A DNA stretch of 27,087 nt from Erythrobacter sp. 34-65-8 (GTDB taxonomy: Bacteria; Pseudomonadota; Alphaproteobacteria; Sphingomonadales; Sphingomonadaceae). The DNA is taken from the NCBI GenBank assembly GCA_002278985.1, contig NCJP01000002.1, forward strand, positions 1 through 27,087, in the 5' to 3' direction. Under the pieces are notes generated by a model. It ran no database searches. It was not told where the DNA came from and was given only the letters and a program-made list of their open reading frames with translations. Each line of letters opens with the position of its first letter. The stretch's first letter is position 1. The translations under genes and the position numbers were made by a program. Of this stretch, positions 1 through 7,572 are shown in pieces.

Positions 1-195
1 GTTCAGCGCGAGGGCGACGAGGTTCTGGAAGCCACCGGCGAGGCCGGGCTGGCCGAAATCCGCCAGATCCGCAACGCGCTGAAGCGGATGGAGGAGGGCA
101 GCTACGGCATCTGCGTGCGCTGCGGCGACGATATCGCCGAGGCCCGGCTGGATGCGATCCCCTGGACCCCCCTGTGCAGGAGCTGTGCGAAATGA
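1..195 (+). CDS. TraR/DksA-family C4 zinc-finger protein (5' end cut by window)
   Basis: The last 64 codons of a gene that enters from the left edge and ends in TGA at 193-195. The visible part holds the C4 zinc finger of the TraR/DksA family: CVRC near residue 38 and CRSC near residue 60 of the fragment, with the typical 'EEGSYGIC' lead-in and 'RLDAIPWTPLC' between the two Cys pairs. Proteins of this family bind in the RNA polymerase secondary channel (DksA) or are small relatives of unproven role. The lead 'EGDEVLEATGEAGLAEIRQIRNAL' region is helical, like the short DksA-like proteins of alphaproteobacteria rather than full DksA. The stop overlaps the ATG of the next gene (ATGA), suggesting translational coupling. 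The start and N-terminus are not visible, so short and full-length members cannot be separated. Confidence 0.85.
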   Translation, partial: VQREGDEVLEATGEAGLAEIRQIRNALKRMEEGSYGICVRCGDDIAEARLDAIPWTPLCRSCAK

Positions 196-392
196 GCCGC
201 AAACCGACTGACAAACGGGCAGAGGCCGAGACCGAGATGGTTGCGGCTACCGTGGCGCTGCAAGAGCAGGGGCTGGACCTGCTTCGCGCCGAGATGGAGG
301 CGCTGAAAGGCGTGATGGAGGGCGCGGCCAGGGCCACCGAGCCGCCCTCGGAAGCCGAGGTGGAGGCCGGGTTCGACAACATGCCGGTCTGA
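192..392 (+). CDS. Small conserved hypothetical protein, charged and helical
   Basis: A 66-residue protein starting at the ATG that overlaps the DksA-like stop (ATGA at 192-195). This start is preferred to an upstream in-frame ATG at 174 because of the coupling arrangement. The product is rich in Glu, Ala, Arg and Met, has no membrane segment or Cys, and its middle (LQEQGLDLLRAEMEALKGVM) looks like an amphipathic or coiled-coil helix. I do not recognise a named family. The tight overlap suggests it is made together with the zinc-finger protein. It ends 7 nt before the stop of the convergent membrane-protein gene. Confidence 0.6.
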   Translation: MSRKPTDKRAEAETEMVAATVALQEQGLDLLRAEMEALKGVMEGAARATEPPSEAEVEAGFDNMPV

Positions 393-399
393 CGGGGCG

Positions 400-615
400 C
401 TAGCCCAGCACGATCCCCAGCACCACCAGCATCAGCCCCAGCGCCGAGACCGCCAGCGCGCCCAGGTTCAGCGTGACCACGCGCTGCAGTTCTGCGCGCA
501 GTTCGGCGTCGGGCAGCCCCGCCTTGCGCGCCTTCAGCGTGCGCAGGACGCAATAGCCCAGGCCCGCGATGCCAACCAGCGTGAGCGCCGTGCCGCCCCA
601 GATCAATGCCTGCAT
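400..615 (-). CDS. Small two-helix inner-membrane protein, unknown function
   Basis: A 71-residue protein. The frame stays open far upstream, but the ATG at 615 is chosen because AGGGGG lies a suitable distance before it and the protein begins with a membrane helix there. Two hydrophobic helices (about residues 4-24 and 50-70) flank a basic, polar loop containing 'LKARKAGLPDAELRAELQR', which is probably cytoplasmic. Similar small proteins sit in alphaproteobacterial genomes without a known role; the loop sequence resembles Rhodobacterales versions in my memory. It is divergent from gapR across a 132-nt gap. Confidence 0.6.
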   Translation of the reverse strand: MQALIWGGTALTLVGIAGLGYCVLRTLKARKAGLPDAELRAELQRVVTLNLGALAVSALGLMLVVLGIVLG

Positions 616-747
616 CTCGCCCGTCCCCCTGAAGGTCCCGGTCCAGCTACTCTGTCGGTGGCGACCGCGCAAGGGGCGGGCTTCCCGCTTGAACCCGGGC
701 CCCGCGCCGGGGTAGGAGGCCGCAAACCCATTCCCCCGGAGGACGCC

Positions 748-1002
748 ATGGCCGATGCGAACGACCCCTATGCCGTGACCGCCGATGAGCTGCGCCAGTT
801 CATCGAACGCTACGAACAGCTCGAGGCCGAGAAGAAGGACGTCACCGAACAGCAGAAAGAACTGATGGCCGAGGCCAAGGGCCGTGGCTATGACACCAAG
901 GTCATGCGCAAGGTGATCGCGCTGCGCAAGCGCAAGCCGGACGAGATCGCCGAAGAAGAGGCCGTGCTGGAAATCTACAAGGCCGCGCTGGGGATGGCCT
1001 AA
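748..1002 (+). CDS. gapR: GapR-family DNA-binding protein (DUF2312)
   Basis: An 84-residue protein with the whole DUF2312 signature: 'ADELRQFIERYEQLEAEKK', then 'EAKGRGYDTKVMRKVIALRKRK', then 'EEEAVLEIYKAALGM'. In Caulobacter GapR is a small coiled-coil protein that closes around overtwisted, AT-rich DNA ahead of replication and transcription forks and stimulates type II topoisomerases. The ATG at 748 follows GGAGG at 738-742 with good spacing. An in-frame upstream start at 658 would add 30 residues outside the family and is rejected. The 'VTADELRQFIER' and 'RKRKPDEIAEEEAVLE' segments look closer to Rhodobacterales than to Sphingomonadales GapR, relevant to the junction at about 1,640. It is convergent with the PheT-fusion gene, overlapping its stop by 4 nt. 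Confidence 0.88.
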   Translation: MADANDPYAVTADELRQFIERYEQLEAEKKDVTEQQKELMAEAKGRGYDTKVMRKVIALRKRKPDEIAEEEAVLEIYKAALGMA

Positions 1003-1763
1003 GCGTCCAGGAAAGTGACCCGGGGCATCCGGCGGATCCGCTCGACATCCTGGTGATAGCGGGCGGTCAGGTCGTCGACATAATCCTGGGTCCAGCCTGG
1101 CATCTCGACCGGGATCTCGATCTGCTCGGGGCGGGCGAACTTTTCCATGAAGGCGGTGGCGACGCGCCGCCGATGCGCGACCGAGGCCGGCGGATGTTCG
1201 GCGCAATAGGCGCGCATCCGGGCAAGACCGCTTTCGGTCAGGACCTGGGCCAGCATGTCATCGCAATCGGTCAGCTGGCAGTCGGGCGCATGGCCCGAGA
1301 CGGCTTGCAGCACTTCGGGCCAGATCAGCGGGGTATCTTCGTCGCACCAGACGGTGATCTGCGCGCCGGGGTTGAACTGCAGGATCTGGCGGATTGCGTC
1401 GGACCAGCACAGCGCCATCGGATCGCAGTCGACCAGATTCGGATCGTGTCCCCGCTCGGCCACCCTGGCCTTGAGCGCGGGGAGGAAGGTCGCCGGATTG
1501 CGGATCGACAGGTGAAATTCCGGCGCGAAGTCCGGGAAAACCTGGGTGAAGGCCCGGATTCGCTCGCCGGCGAACTCGTAGAAGGCGCCACGCACCGCCC
1601 AGGCCGGAAAGGACATGAAGCTGTCCCAGCTCAGCACCAGCCGCTCGGCCGGGTCCTCGATCCCTTCGACCTCATGCCCGATCCGGTTGAGCGCGGCCGC
1701 GATCCCGGCCACCGAAGCGTCGGTGTCGAGGAAGTCCTTCAGCCATTCGATCGAGAACTTCAT
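999..1763 (-). CDS. Chimeric ORF: PheT N-terminus fused to a sulfotransferase-like segment
   Basis: A 254-residue open frame. Residues 1-42 match the start of phenylalanyl-tRNA synthetase beta ('MKFSIEWLKDFLDTDAS', then 'IGHEVEGIEDPAERL'), in the expected place after pheS with an ATGA overlap (1760-1763). From about residue 43 (near position 1,637) PheT homology stops: no tRNA-binding (OB-fold), B3/B4, B5 or FDX-ACB domain follows, and PheT is normally about 800 residues. The remaining ~210 residues ('VLSWDSFMSFPAW', 'FHLSIRNPATFLPAL', 'ILQFNPGAQITVW', 'PPASVAHRRRVATAF') resemble the C-terminal part of PSB-loop/sulfotransferase-like proteins of Rhodobacterales, without their N-terminal nucleotide-binding loop. 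Both parents are therefore truncated. It cannot act as PheT. It may be a true deletion fusion, a dead remnant, or an assembly join. The ORF itself is clear; function is unassigned. Confidence 0.75.
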   Translation of the reverse strand: MKFSIEWLKDFLDTDASVAGIAAALNRIGHEVEGIEDPAERLVLSWDSFMSFPAWAVRGAFYEFAGERIRAFTQVFPDFAPEFHLSIRNPATFLPALKARVAERGHDPNLVDCDPMALCWSDAIRQILQFNPGAQITVWCDEDTPLIWPEVLQAVSGHAPDCQLTDCDDMLAQVLTESGLARMRAYCAEHPPASVAHRRRVATAFMEKFARPEQIEIPVEMPGWTQDYVDDLTARYHQDVERIRRMPRVTFLDA

Positions 1764-2860
1764 GCCCGCGCTCCCACGCCAGCGGAAAGGGTTGGCTGGT
1801 CGAACGCCGAGAAGCCGTAATGCGCCAGCCAGCGGTTATCGCCGTCGAAGAAGGCGCGCAGGTCGTCCATCCCGTATTTCAGCATGGCGAGCCGGTCGAC
1901 GCCCACGCCGAAGGCAAAACCCTGCCATTCGTCCGGGTCGAGCCCGGCGAATTCGATTACCTTGCGGTTGACCATGCCGGAGCCGAGCAGCTCCATCCAG
2001 CCGTGCCCCGGCGCATCGCCATCGCCGCCCAGCACCCGGCGCCCCTTGACGTCCTGCCAGCCGACATCGACCTCCACCGAAGGCTCAGTGAAGGGGAAGT
2101 AGCTCGGCCGCAGGCGCAGCACGATATCGTCGCGCTCGAAGAATCCCTTGAGGAAGGTTTCCAGCGTCCACTTGAGGTGGCCGAGGTGGATGTCGCGGTC
2201 GATCACCAGCCCTTCGACCTGATGGAACATCGGGGTGTGGGTCGCGTCGCTGTCAGAGCGGTAGACCCGGCCGGGCGCGATGATCCGGATCGGCGCGCCT
2301 TGCGCCACCATGCTGCGGATCTGCACCGGCGAGGTATGCGTGCGCAGCAGCATCTTGCGTCCGTCACTGTCCGCATCCGGAAAATAGAACGTGTCATGCA
2401 TCGCCCGCGCCGGGTGCGTTTCGGCCATGTTGAGCGCGGTGAAGTTGTGCCAGTCGTCCTCGATCTCCGGGCCGGTGGCGACGGAAAAGCCGAGGTCGGC
2501 GAAAATCTCCGCCAGTTCGTCCATCACCTGGCTGACCGGGTGGACGCTCCCCCTGGGAGCAGCGGGGGCCGGCAGCGTCAGGTCCAGCGTCTCGCTGGCC
2601 AGGCGCTGTTCCAGCAGGGCGTCCTCCAGCACCTGCTTGCGCGCCGCCAGGGCATCGGACACCGCAGCGCGAATGCCCTGGATGCGCGGCCCGGCAACCT
2701 GCCGCTCGTCCGGCGACATCCCGCCCAAGGTCTTCAGTGCGAGCGTGATCCAGCCCTGCTTGCCCAGCGCTTCCACGCGCATGGCTTCCAGCTCGTCAGG
2801 CGTCTGCGCGGCAGCGATGGCCGCCAGCGCCGCTTCATTCCGGGATTCGAGTTCCTGCAT
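1760..2860 (-). CDS. pheS: Phenylalanyl-tRNA synthetase alpha subunit
   Basis: A 366-residue class II aminoacyl-tRNA synthetase subunit that charges tRNA-Phe in an alpha2-beta2 complex with PheT. An N-terminal coiled-coil region (about 1-95) is followed by the catalytic core: 'HPVSQVMDELAEIFADLGF', 'DDWHNFTALNMAETHPAR', motif 2 'GRVYRSDSDATHTPMFHQVEG' and motif 3 'FAFGVGVDRLAMLKYG'. Length is normal. The ATG at 2860 gives the family N-terminus (MQELESRNEAAL); a TTG seven codons upstream is rejected. It begins 51 nt after the AraC-type gene and lies beyond a terminator that follows rplT, so it probably depends on a promoter in front of the regulator. The gene itself looks intact, but its partner pheT is only a 42-codon stub here. 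Confidence 0.96.
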   Translation of the reverse strand: MQELESRNEAALAAIAAAQTPDELEAMRVEALGKQGWITLALKTLGGMSPDERQVAGPRIQGIRAAVSDALAARKQVLEDALLEQRLASETLDLTLPAPAAPRGSVHPVSQVMDELAEIFADLGFSVATGPEIEDDWHNFTALNMAETHPARAMHDTFYFPDADSDGRKMLLRTHTSPVQIRSMVAQGAPIRIIAPGRVYRSDSDATHTPMFHQVEGLVIDRDIHLGHLKWTLETFLKGFFERDDIVLRLRPSYFPFTEPSVEVDVGWQDVKGRRVLGGDGDAPGHGWMELLGSGMVNRKVIEFAGLDPDEWQGFAFGVGVDRLAMLKYGMDDLRAFFDGDNRWLAHYGFSAFDQPTLSAGVGARA

Positions 2861-2911
2861 GCCGAGGGCCGCTAGCGCCAATCGCCGCCCAAGGCAAAGC
2901 CTCCGCGCAGG

Positions 2912-3784
2912 TCAGCGCGGCATTTCCAGCGTCTGGACCGCCGCACCGCGCACCCGCATCCGCTCCCGCATGACCGAGGTCAGGATCGGATGGTCCAGCG
3001 CAGCATACTCGCTCGGCGACATACCGAGGAATTCCCGGCAGTCGCGCACGAAGTGGCTCTGGTCGAAATAGAGCGCATCGATCGCCCCGATCCACTTCAT
3101 CGAGGGGTCCAGCATGAACTGCGCGAGGCTGCGCATGAAGCGTTGCCGCCGCAGCAGCTTCTTCGGCGCAAAGCCGAATGCCCTGCGGCACAACCGCTCC
3201 AGCGTGCGCGGATGGAGGCCGGCCCGTTCGGCCAGCCCCGCAACATCGGGCAACTCGGGATCCATCAGAAGCTGGTGCACCAGCAGGATCCGCTCATCCT
3301 CGGCATCTGCGCGAGGTGCCTCCTGGGCGAAGAAGCGGGCCATGATGCCCAGCTCTTCGGCTTCGCGGGCCGGATCGGCTGTCAGCTGGTCGGCGAGCGG
3401 GCGAAACCGGGCAAACGCGGACTCGCGCCGACCGTCGCATACGCGGTTGGCCATCTCGTGCGCAGGCATATCCATGAAGGTCGCCCAGCCCAACGGCTGC
3501 AACCCGATGCCCCACATGCGCGAGGTCGCAAGCTGGAAGCGGACCGGCAGGCTGGTCGGCCCCATGGCGGTGAAATCCGTCCCGGCAATCGTATCTCCGC
3601 CGGCGATGCTGCTGACGATCACTGGGTTATCAAAGAACCGCAGGCCGGCCCATTCCGGTTGCAGGGCATCTTCGACCGGCCCGTCGGGGCAGTCGAACTC
3701 GACCCGGTAGAAACTGGTAAAATAGCGCCGCAAATCGGCCGGCGGTTCGTGGAACCGCACCCTCACCTCACACCAGCGCCCCAT
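2912..3784 (-). CDS. AraC-family transcriptional regulator
   Basis: A 290-residue protein with a C-terminal AraC-type double helix-turn-helix: 'DVAGLAERAGLHPRTLERLCRRAFG' (first HTH, about residues 195-220) and 'DALYFDQSHFVRDCREFLGMSPSEY' (second HTH with the typical FDQSHF...GMSPSEY signature, about 240-268). The N-terminal two thirds is a ligand or dimerisation region I cannot name. The start at 3784 is chosen because GGAGG stands 8 nt before it; the frame extends further upstream without a ribosome site. The gene sits between rplT and pheS, which are usually adjacent, and follows the rplT terminator. It is a distant paralogue of the regulator at 7573-8517, sharing 'SPKK/APKK...LRR' and the 'YFDQSH' segment. 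Target genes are unknown. Confidence 0.85.
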   Translation of the reverse strand: MGRWCEVRVRFHEPPADLRRYFTSFYRVEFDCPDGPVEDALQPEWAGLRFFDNPVIVSSIAGGDTIAGTDFTAMGPTSLPVRFQLATSRMWGIGLQPLGWATFMDMPAHEMANRVCDGRRESAFARFRPLADQLTADPAREAEELGIMARFFAQEAPRADAEDERILLVHQLLMDPELPDVAGLAERAGLHPRTLERLCRRAFGFAPKKLLRRQRFMRSLAQFMLDPSMKWIGAIDALYFDQSHFVRDCREFLGMSPSEYAALDHPILTSVMRERMRVRGAAVQTLEMPR

Positions 3785-3848
3785 GTCCGCCCTCCTCAGG
3801 CGTGTCGTGTTTGTGCAACCCGACAGCAGGGTTAAGCCGACGCGGGGC

Positions 3849-3880
3849 AAAAGAAAAGGGCGGCTCCGAAGGAACCGCCC
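3849..3880 (-). terminator. Rho-independent terminator after rpmI-rplT
   Basis: Read on the minus strand, a 9-10 bp GC-rich stem (GGGCGGTTCC/GGAGCCGCCC, one G-U or mismatch pair) with a TTCG-type loop at 3858-3880 is followed by TTTTCTTTT at 3849-3857. It lies 25 nt beyond the rplT stop and ends the ribosomal-protein transcript before the AraC-type gene, which separates rplT from pheS transcriptionally. Confidence 0.9.
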
Positions 3881-3904
3881 TAACCTTTTTCAGATGCGTC
3901 TTCT

Positions 3905-4264
3905 TCAGGCGGGCAGCGCGGCCTTGGCCTGCGCGATGATCGCCTTGAAGGCCGAACCTTCGTTCATCGCCAGATCGGCCATGACCTTGCGGTCCAGCTC
4001 GATCCCGGCCAGCTTGGTGCCGTGCATGAACTGCGAATAGGTCAGCCCTTCGGCGCGTACCGCTGCGTTGATCCGCTGGATCCACAGGGCGCGGAACGAG
4101 CGCTTCTTAACCTTGCGGTCGCGGTAGGCATATTGCCCGGCCTTTTCGACCGCCTGGCGGGCGATGCGGATGGTGTTCTTGCGGCGACCGCGATAGCCCT
4201 TGGCCTGGTCGAGCAGCCGCTTGTGCTTCTGGCGCGTGGTGACGCCGCGTTTGATGCGAGGCAT
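3905..4264 (-). CDS. rplT: 50S ribosomal protein L20
   Basis: A 119-residue protein with the full L20 sequence: very basic N-terminus '[24 protein letters not shown]', then '[25 protein letters not shown]', and C-terminal '[20 protein letters not shown]'. L20 binds 23S rRNA early in assembly of the large subunit, and in several bacteria represses translation of its own operon. Length is normal. It follows rpmI by 26 nt, the standard bacterial order, and is closed by a strong terminator. Confidence 0.98.
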   Translation of the reverse strand: MPRIKRGVTTRQKHKRLLDQAKGYRGRRKNTIRIARQAVEKAGQYAYRDRKVKKRSFRALWIQRINAAVRAEGLTYSQFMHGTKLAGIELDRKVMADLAMNEGSAFKAIIAQAKAALPA

Positions 4265-4290
4265 AGTCCGTTTCTCCTAAATTCGCGCGT

Positions 4291-4494
4291 TCAGCCGAGC
4301 CCGTAAGGGGCCCACTTTTTCACCGCTTTCCAATCGTTCTCAGAAAGGACAGAGGTGCCGCGGTTCTGGCGGATATACTTCGCGTTATGGCTGATCAGGC
4401 GGTGGCGCTTGCCGGCGACACCATGCTTGACCTTGCCCGTGGCAGTGAGCTTGAAGCGCTTCTTCACGCCGCTCTTGGTCTTCATCTTGGGCAT
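4291..4494 (-). CDS. rpmI: 50S ribosomal protein L35
   Basis: A 67-residue basic protein with the L35 signature '[15 protein letters not shown]', '[20 protein letters not shown]' and a C-terminal 'KKWAPYGLG'. Two ATGs lie six bases apart (4500 and 4494). AGGAG directly abuts the first, giving it no spacing, but stands 6 nt before the second, so 4494 is the likely start and matches the family N-terminus. It is first in the rpmI-rplT transcript. infC, often upstream, is not here; a sulfatase-like gene lies upstream instead. Confidence 0.97.
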   Translation of the reverse strand: MPKMKTKSGVKKRFKLTATGKVKHGVAGKRHRLISHNAKYIRQNRGTSVLSENDWKAVKKWAPYGLG

Positions 4495-4528
4495 TTTCAT
4501 CTCCTGGCAGAGACACGTTCGAACCGGC

Positions 4529-4550
4529 CCTGGCAGCCCTTACAGCCAGG
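4529..4550 (-). promoter_or_regulatory. Leader hairpin upstream of rpmI
   Basis: Within the 130-nt gap before rpmI, the minus-strand RNA can form a CCTGGC/GCCAGG stem with a 10-nt loop, about 35 nt before the rpmI start. A weak promoter-like pair, TTGCAT and TAATGC spaced 16 nt, lies further upstream near 4580-4610. L20 autoregulation through leader structures is known in other bacteria; whether this hairpin is such a site is only a guess. Confidence 0.25.
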
Positions 4551-4624
4551 CAGGCACATGAATCACGTGTCAGTGAAGCGGGGCGCATTAGCGAACTTGC
4601 CCCGAAATGCAAGCGTGCGCTTCA

Positions 4625-6616
4625 TCAGGGCCGCTGGCGTTCGCGCCATCGTTCACTGCCCCAGCGGGCGATCAGCTGCTCGACCCGCACCCTGTCGGGC
4701 CCCGCAGTGTCCTGATAGGGGCTGCAGCGCCCTTGCTCCACGAAGCAGGCTTCGCCGGTGTCGAGCCGCAGGCTGGTCAGCGCCTTGCCCGGCCCGGCCA
4801 GGCCGATTGCGGTCGGTTTATCAAGCACGCCGATATAGAGGAACGGGGCAAGCGGCCGGGGCGGTGCCTTGCCGCGCATTGCCGCCACCAGGATCGCGCG
4901 GTAGTCGGACATCGACACCGGCCCCTCCGGCAGGATGCCCGGGCGGTTGCTGACCAGCATGGTGCCATACTGGCGGGTGTTGATCACATGGCCGTGCCCC
5001 AGGAACCCATCCTCGAACAGATCCTCGCCGTGATCGCCAGTTACGATCAGGATGGTGTCGTCCCACACGCCCCGCGCCTTGAGCCGGGCCACGACCTCGC
5101 CCAGCCAGGCGTCGGCGTGGGCTACCGCGTTCCAGTATGTCGCCTGCACGGCCGCGGCGTTTTCGGCCTTCATCTCGTTGCGGCGGACCGGCCGCTCCAC
5201 CACCCTCAGTTCCACCCCGTCGTGATGGTAGGGGAAATGGGCCGACTGGAAATTGAAGTAGAGGAAATGCGGCGCATCCCATGTGCCCGCCCCCAGGGTG
5301 CGGTCGAACGCCGCCATCAGGTGCTCTTCGGCCACCAGCAGCGAGCCCTTGGCGGCAAATTCGAAGGCGCGCTTCTCGCGCAGGGTCTCGGCATCGATGT
5401 GGACGTCAGCCGATTTGCGCATCGAAACCGTGGCGGAGATATCGCCGAAATCCTCCGGCTGGCCCGAATAGACGCCGATCCGGTAGCCGCTTTGCTTGAG
5501 CTCGGTGAACAGGCTCGGGTCGCCGGTCTGCGGCACCAGTTGGCCGGAGAACACCGATTTCAGCGATTCGGTGGTAAAGCCGACATGGCTGTAGGCGGGC
5601 ACGACGGCGCTTCCTTCTGCCGCCAAGGCTTCAAGGTTCGGGGCCACGACCTTGCCGTTTATCCGCTTGCCCAGCACGTCATACCGGACCGATTCCAGCA
5701 CCACGACCACGACATGCGGCCGCCGCCCGGCAAGCACCTGAGCCGGCAGCGGTTCCGGCAGGGGCACAAGTTCCAGGTCGCCGCCATAGCCGTCCTCGTC
5801 AATCCCGTTGCCGGGAATGTCGAGCGCGAGCGGGTGGCGGGTCGAATCGAACGGCGCCGGATCATACTGGATCGCAAACAGGCCATAACCGTCGCGGTCG
5901 ACATCGCTGACGAGGTTCAGCAGGCCGGTTGCGCCCTGCCAGCCCAGCGTCCGGTTAAGGCCGAACGCGGCGTCCGAGCCGGTCCGGGGAATCGCGAAGG
6001 CAGCGACCAGAAACAGTGCGGCGACGCTCCATGCCAGCTTGCGCGGAGCCGGCCTGCCGGACGGGGTCGCGCCGCTCAGGACACGGCCGAGGATGCGCCA
6101 CAGCCCCCATGCCATCAGCGCCGCGAACGCCAGGCCGAGCAAGGCCACGCCGATCTCGCTCAGGCCGAACTTGATCGCATCGACGAGGCTGCCCCCGCCC
6201 AGTTGCTTGATCAGGGTGAAACCGACGGCGTCACTGAAATAGGAATGGAGCTGGTATTGCGCCGCCAGCAGCCCGCAGAACAGGGCGCCATTGACGAGCG
6301 CGAACAGGTACACCGCCACCCAGCCGGGCTTGCCGCGGGCCAGGCGGCAGGCCAGCGCCCAGCCGGCAATCGCCAGCAGGGCCTGCACGGCCCCATAGCC
6401 GGTCAGGAACAGGGCCAGCTCGGGCAGACTGTCCACCGCCCGCGACTGGCCGAAACCGCCGGTGAACAGGCCGTACTTGCGGTTGGCCAGCGCCAGTTCG
6501 ACTGCGGAGACGGCCAGCACGATCCATGGCGGCAGCCATGCAGACACGCGCGACCAGCCTGCGCCGGAAGGCGTCAGCGTGGAAAGTCCTGGCTGGATCG
6601 GCGCACTGGTCGCCAT
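4625..6616 (-). CDS. Membrane-anchored sulfatase/LtaS-like hydrolase or transferase
   Basis: A 663-residue protein. Five hydrophobic segments fill roughly residues 29-210 (for example 98-120 and 155-178). A linker follows, then an alkaline-phosphatase/sulfatase-superfamily domain from about 299: 'HVVVVVLESVRYDVLG' (metal ligand E308), 'HVGFTTESLKSVFSG' with Thr348/349 as probable nucleophile, 'FNFQSAHFPY' (H460) and 'TGDHGEDLFEDGFLGHGH' (D528, H529, H541). Thr in place of the Cys/Ser of true sulfatases resembles LTA synthases and phosphoethanolamine or phosphoglycerol transferases, so it may modify a periplasmic glycan or lipid; the substrate cannot be told. The linker (238-281) carries a degenerate MopE-like 'DxDGDG...PGNGIDED' motif. 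ATG 6616 has GGGAG seven nt upstream. It lies 89 nt downstream of the phosphatase gene, same strand. Confidence 0.85.
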   Translation of the reverse strand: MATSAPIQPGLSTLTPSGAGWSRVSAWLPPWIVLAVSAVELALANRKYGLFTGGFGQSRAVDSLPELALFLTGYGAVQALLAIAGWALACRLARGKPGWVAVYLFALVNGALFCGLLAAQYQLHSYFSDAVGFTLIKQLGGGSLVDAIKFGLSEIGVALLGLAFAALMAWGLWRILGRVLSGATPSGRPAPRKLAWSVAALFLVAAFAIPRTGSDAAFGLNRTLGWQGATGLLNLVSDVDRDGYGLFAIQYDPAPFDSTRHPLALDIPGNGIDEDGYGGDLELVPLPEPLPAQVLAGRRPHVVVVVLESVRYDVLGKRINGKVVAPNLEALAAEGSAVVPAYSHVGFTTESLKSVFSGQLVPQTGDPSLFTELKQSGYRIGVYSGQPEDFGDISATVSMRKSADVHIDAETLREKRAFEFAAKGSLLVAEEHLMAAFDRTLGAGTWDAPHFLYFNFQSAHFPYHHDGVELRVVERPVRRNEMKAENAAAVQATYWNAVAHADAWLGEVVARLKARGVWDDTILIVTGDHGEDLFEDGFLGHGHVINTRQYGTMLVSNRPGILPEGPVSMSDYRAILVAAMRGKAPPRPLAPFLYIGVLDKPTAIGLAGPGKALTSLRLDTGEACFVEQGRCSPYQDTAGPDRVRVEQLIARWGSERWRERQRP

Positions 6617-6705
6617 GGCTGCTCCCGGGCAAAGTTCGACCGGGAGGAAATACCGCGTGCGGCTTGGAATTTGGTTAACCGTGTCGCGCTGAAGTCACGC
6701 CATGG

Positions 6706-7482
6706 TCAACCGTGCATGGCTTCGAGCACATCCTCCAGCCGGGCCGGATCGCCGATGGCCAGCACTTCGCCGGTGCTTGCGGCATGGAGCGGCTCGCCGT
6801 TCCAGTCACACATGGTGCCGCCCGCGCCCTCCACCACCGGCACCAGCGCGGCGAAGTCATGCAGCTTCAGGCCCGCCTCGCACACCAGATCGACATGGCC
6901 CGATGCGAGCAGGCCGTAGTTGTAGCAATCGCCGCCCCAGATGATCTTGCGCTCGGCCACGGCCTTGGCCAGCGCCATGAAGTGGTCCACTTCGGGCCCG
7001 GTGAAGAGGTGCGGCGAAGTCGTCGCCAGCACCGCATCGCCCAGTTCGCGCCGGGGCGCGGTGCGCGCAGGCTTGCCGTTGAGAGTGGTGCCCTGACCGA
7101 CCATGCCGACCCATCGTTCCCCCAGGATCGGCTGGTCGATCACCCCGATCACCGGCCAGCCGTCCTCGATCAGGGCAATCAGCGTGCCGAAGATCGGCCG
7201 CCCCGCGATGAAGCTGGTGGTGCCGTCAATCGGATCGAGCACCCAGCGGCGCGCCGCGCTTTCGTTGCGCAGGCCGTATTCCTCCCCCTGGATGCCGTCG
7301 CCCGGGCATTCCGCTTCGAGGATGGCGCGCATGGCTGCTTCAGCCGCCCGGTCCGCCTCGGTCACGAACGAACGGTCAGCCTTCTGCTCCTCGCTCCATT
7401 CTCCGCGAAACAGGGGGCGGATGGCCGCCCCGGCGGCTTCGGCGAGACGGTTGGCGAGAGCGATATCGTTGCTGCTGGGCAT
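6706..7482 (-). CDS. hisN: Histidinol-phosphatase, inositol monophosphatase family
   Basis: A 258-residue member of the Mg2+-dependent inositol monophosphatase superfamily. Metal-site motifs are complete: 'GEEYG' (E67/E68), 'VLDPIDGTTSF' (D83, D86) and 'KLHDFAALVPVVEGAGG' (D209). The run 'DGTTSFIAGRPIFGTLIAL' and 'WGGDCYNYGLLASGHVDLV' resembles the HisN-type histidinol-phosphate phosphatases of alphaproteobacteria more than generic IMPases or CysQ. It would carry out the dephosphorylation step before histidinol dehydrogenase in histidine synthesis. The start is chosen at ATG 7482 (MPSSNDIALANRLAEAAG); another ATG five codons upstream (7497) is possible. It is divergent from the AraC-type gene across about 90 nt. 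A non-histidine sugar phosphate substrate is not excluded. Confidence 0.85.
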   Translation of the reverse strand: MPSSNDIALANRLAEAAGAAIRPLFRGEWSEEQKADRSFVTEADRAAEAAMRAILEAECPGDGIQGEEYGLRNESAARRWVLDPIDGTTSFIAGRPIFGTLIALIEDGWPVIGVIDQPILGERWVGMVGQGTTLNGKPARTAPRRELGDAVLATTSPHLFTGPEVDHFMALAKAVAERKIIWGGDCYNYGLLASGHVDLVCEAGLKLHDFAALVPVVEGAGGTMCDWNGEPLHAASTGEVLAIGDPARLEDVLEAMHG

Positions 7483-7572
7483 CACATCGCCCTGCATCGC
7501 AGCCCCGCCCCGGTCAAGCGCTTGCACCGGGCCAAGTGCCTGATAGACAGCGCTTCGGAACAGGAGCAGCCG

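Noticed and set aside
4607..6919. A 770-codon open frame on plus opposite the sulfatase-like gene
   Set aside because: Antisense frame kept open by high GC; Arg/His/Gln/Pro-rich composition, no domain, and the minus strand has clear membrane and catalytic motifs.
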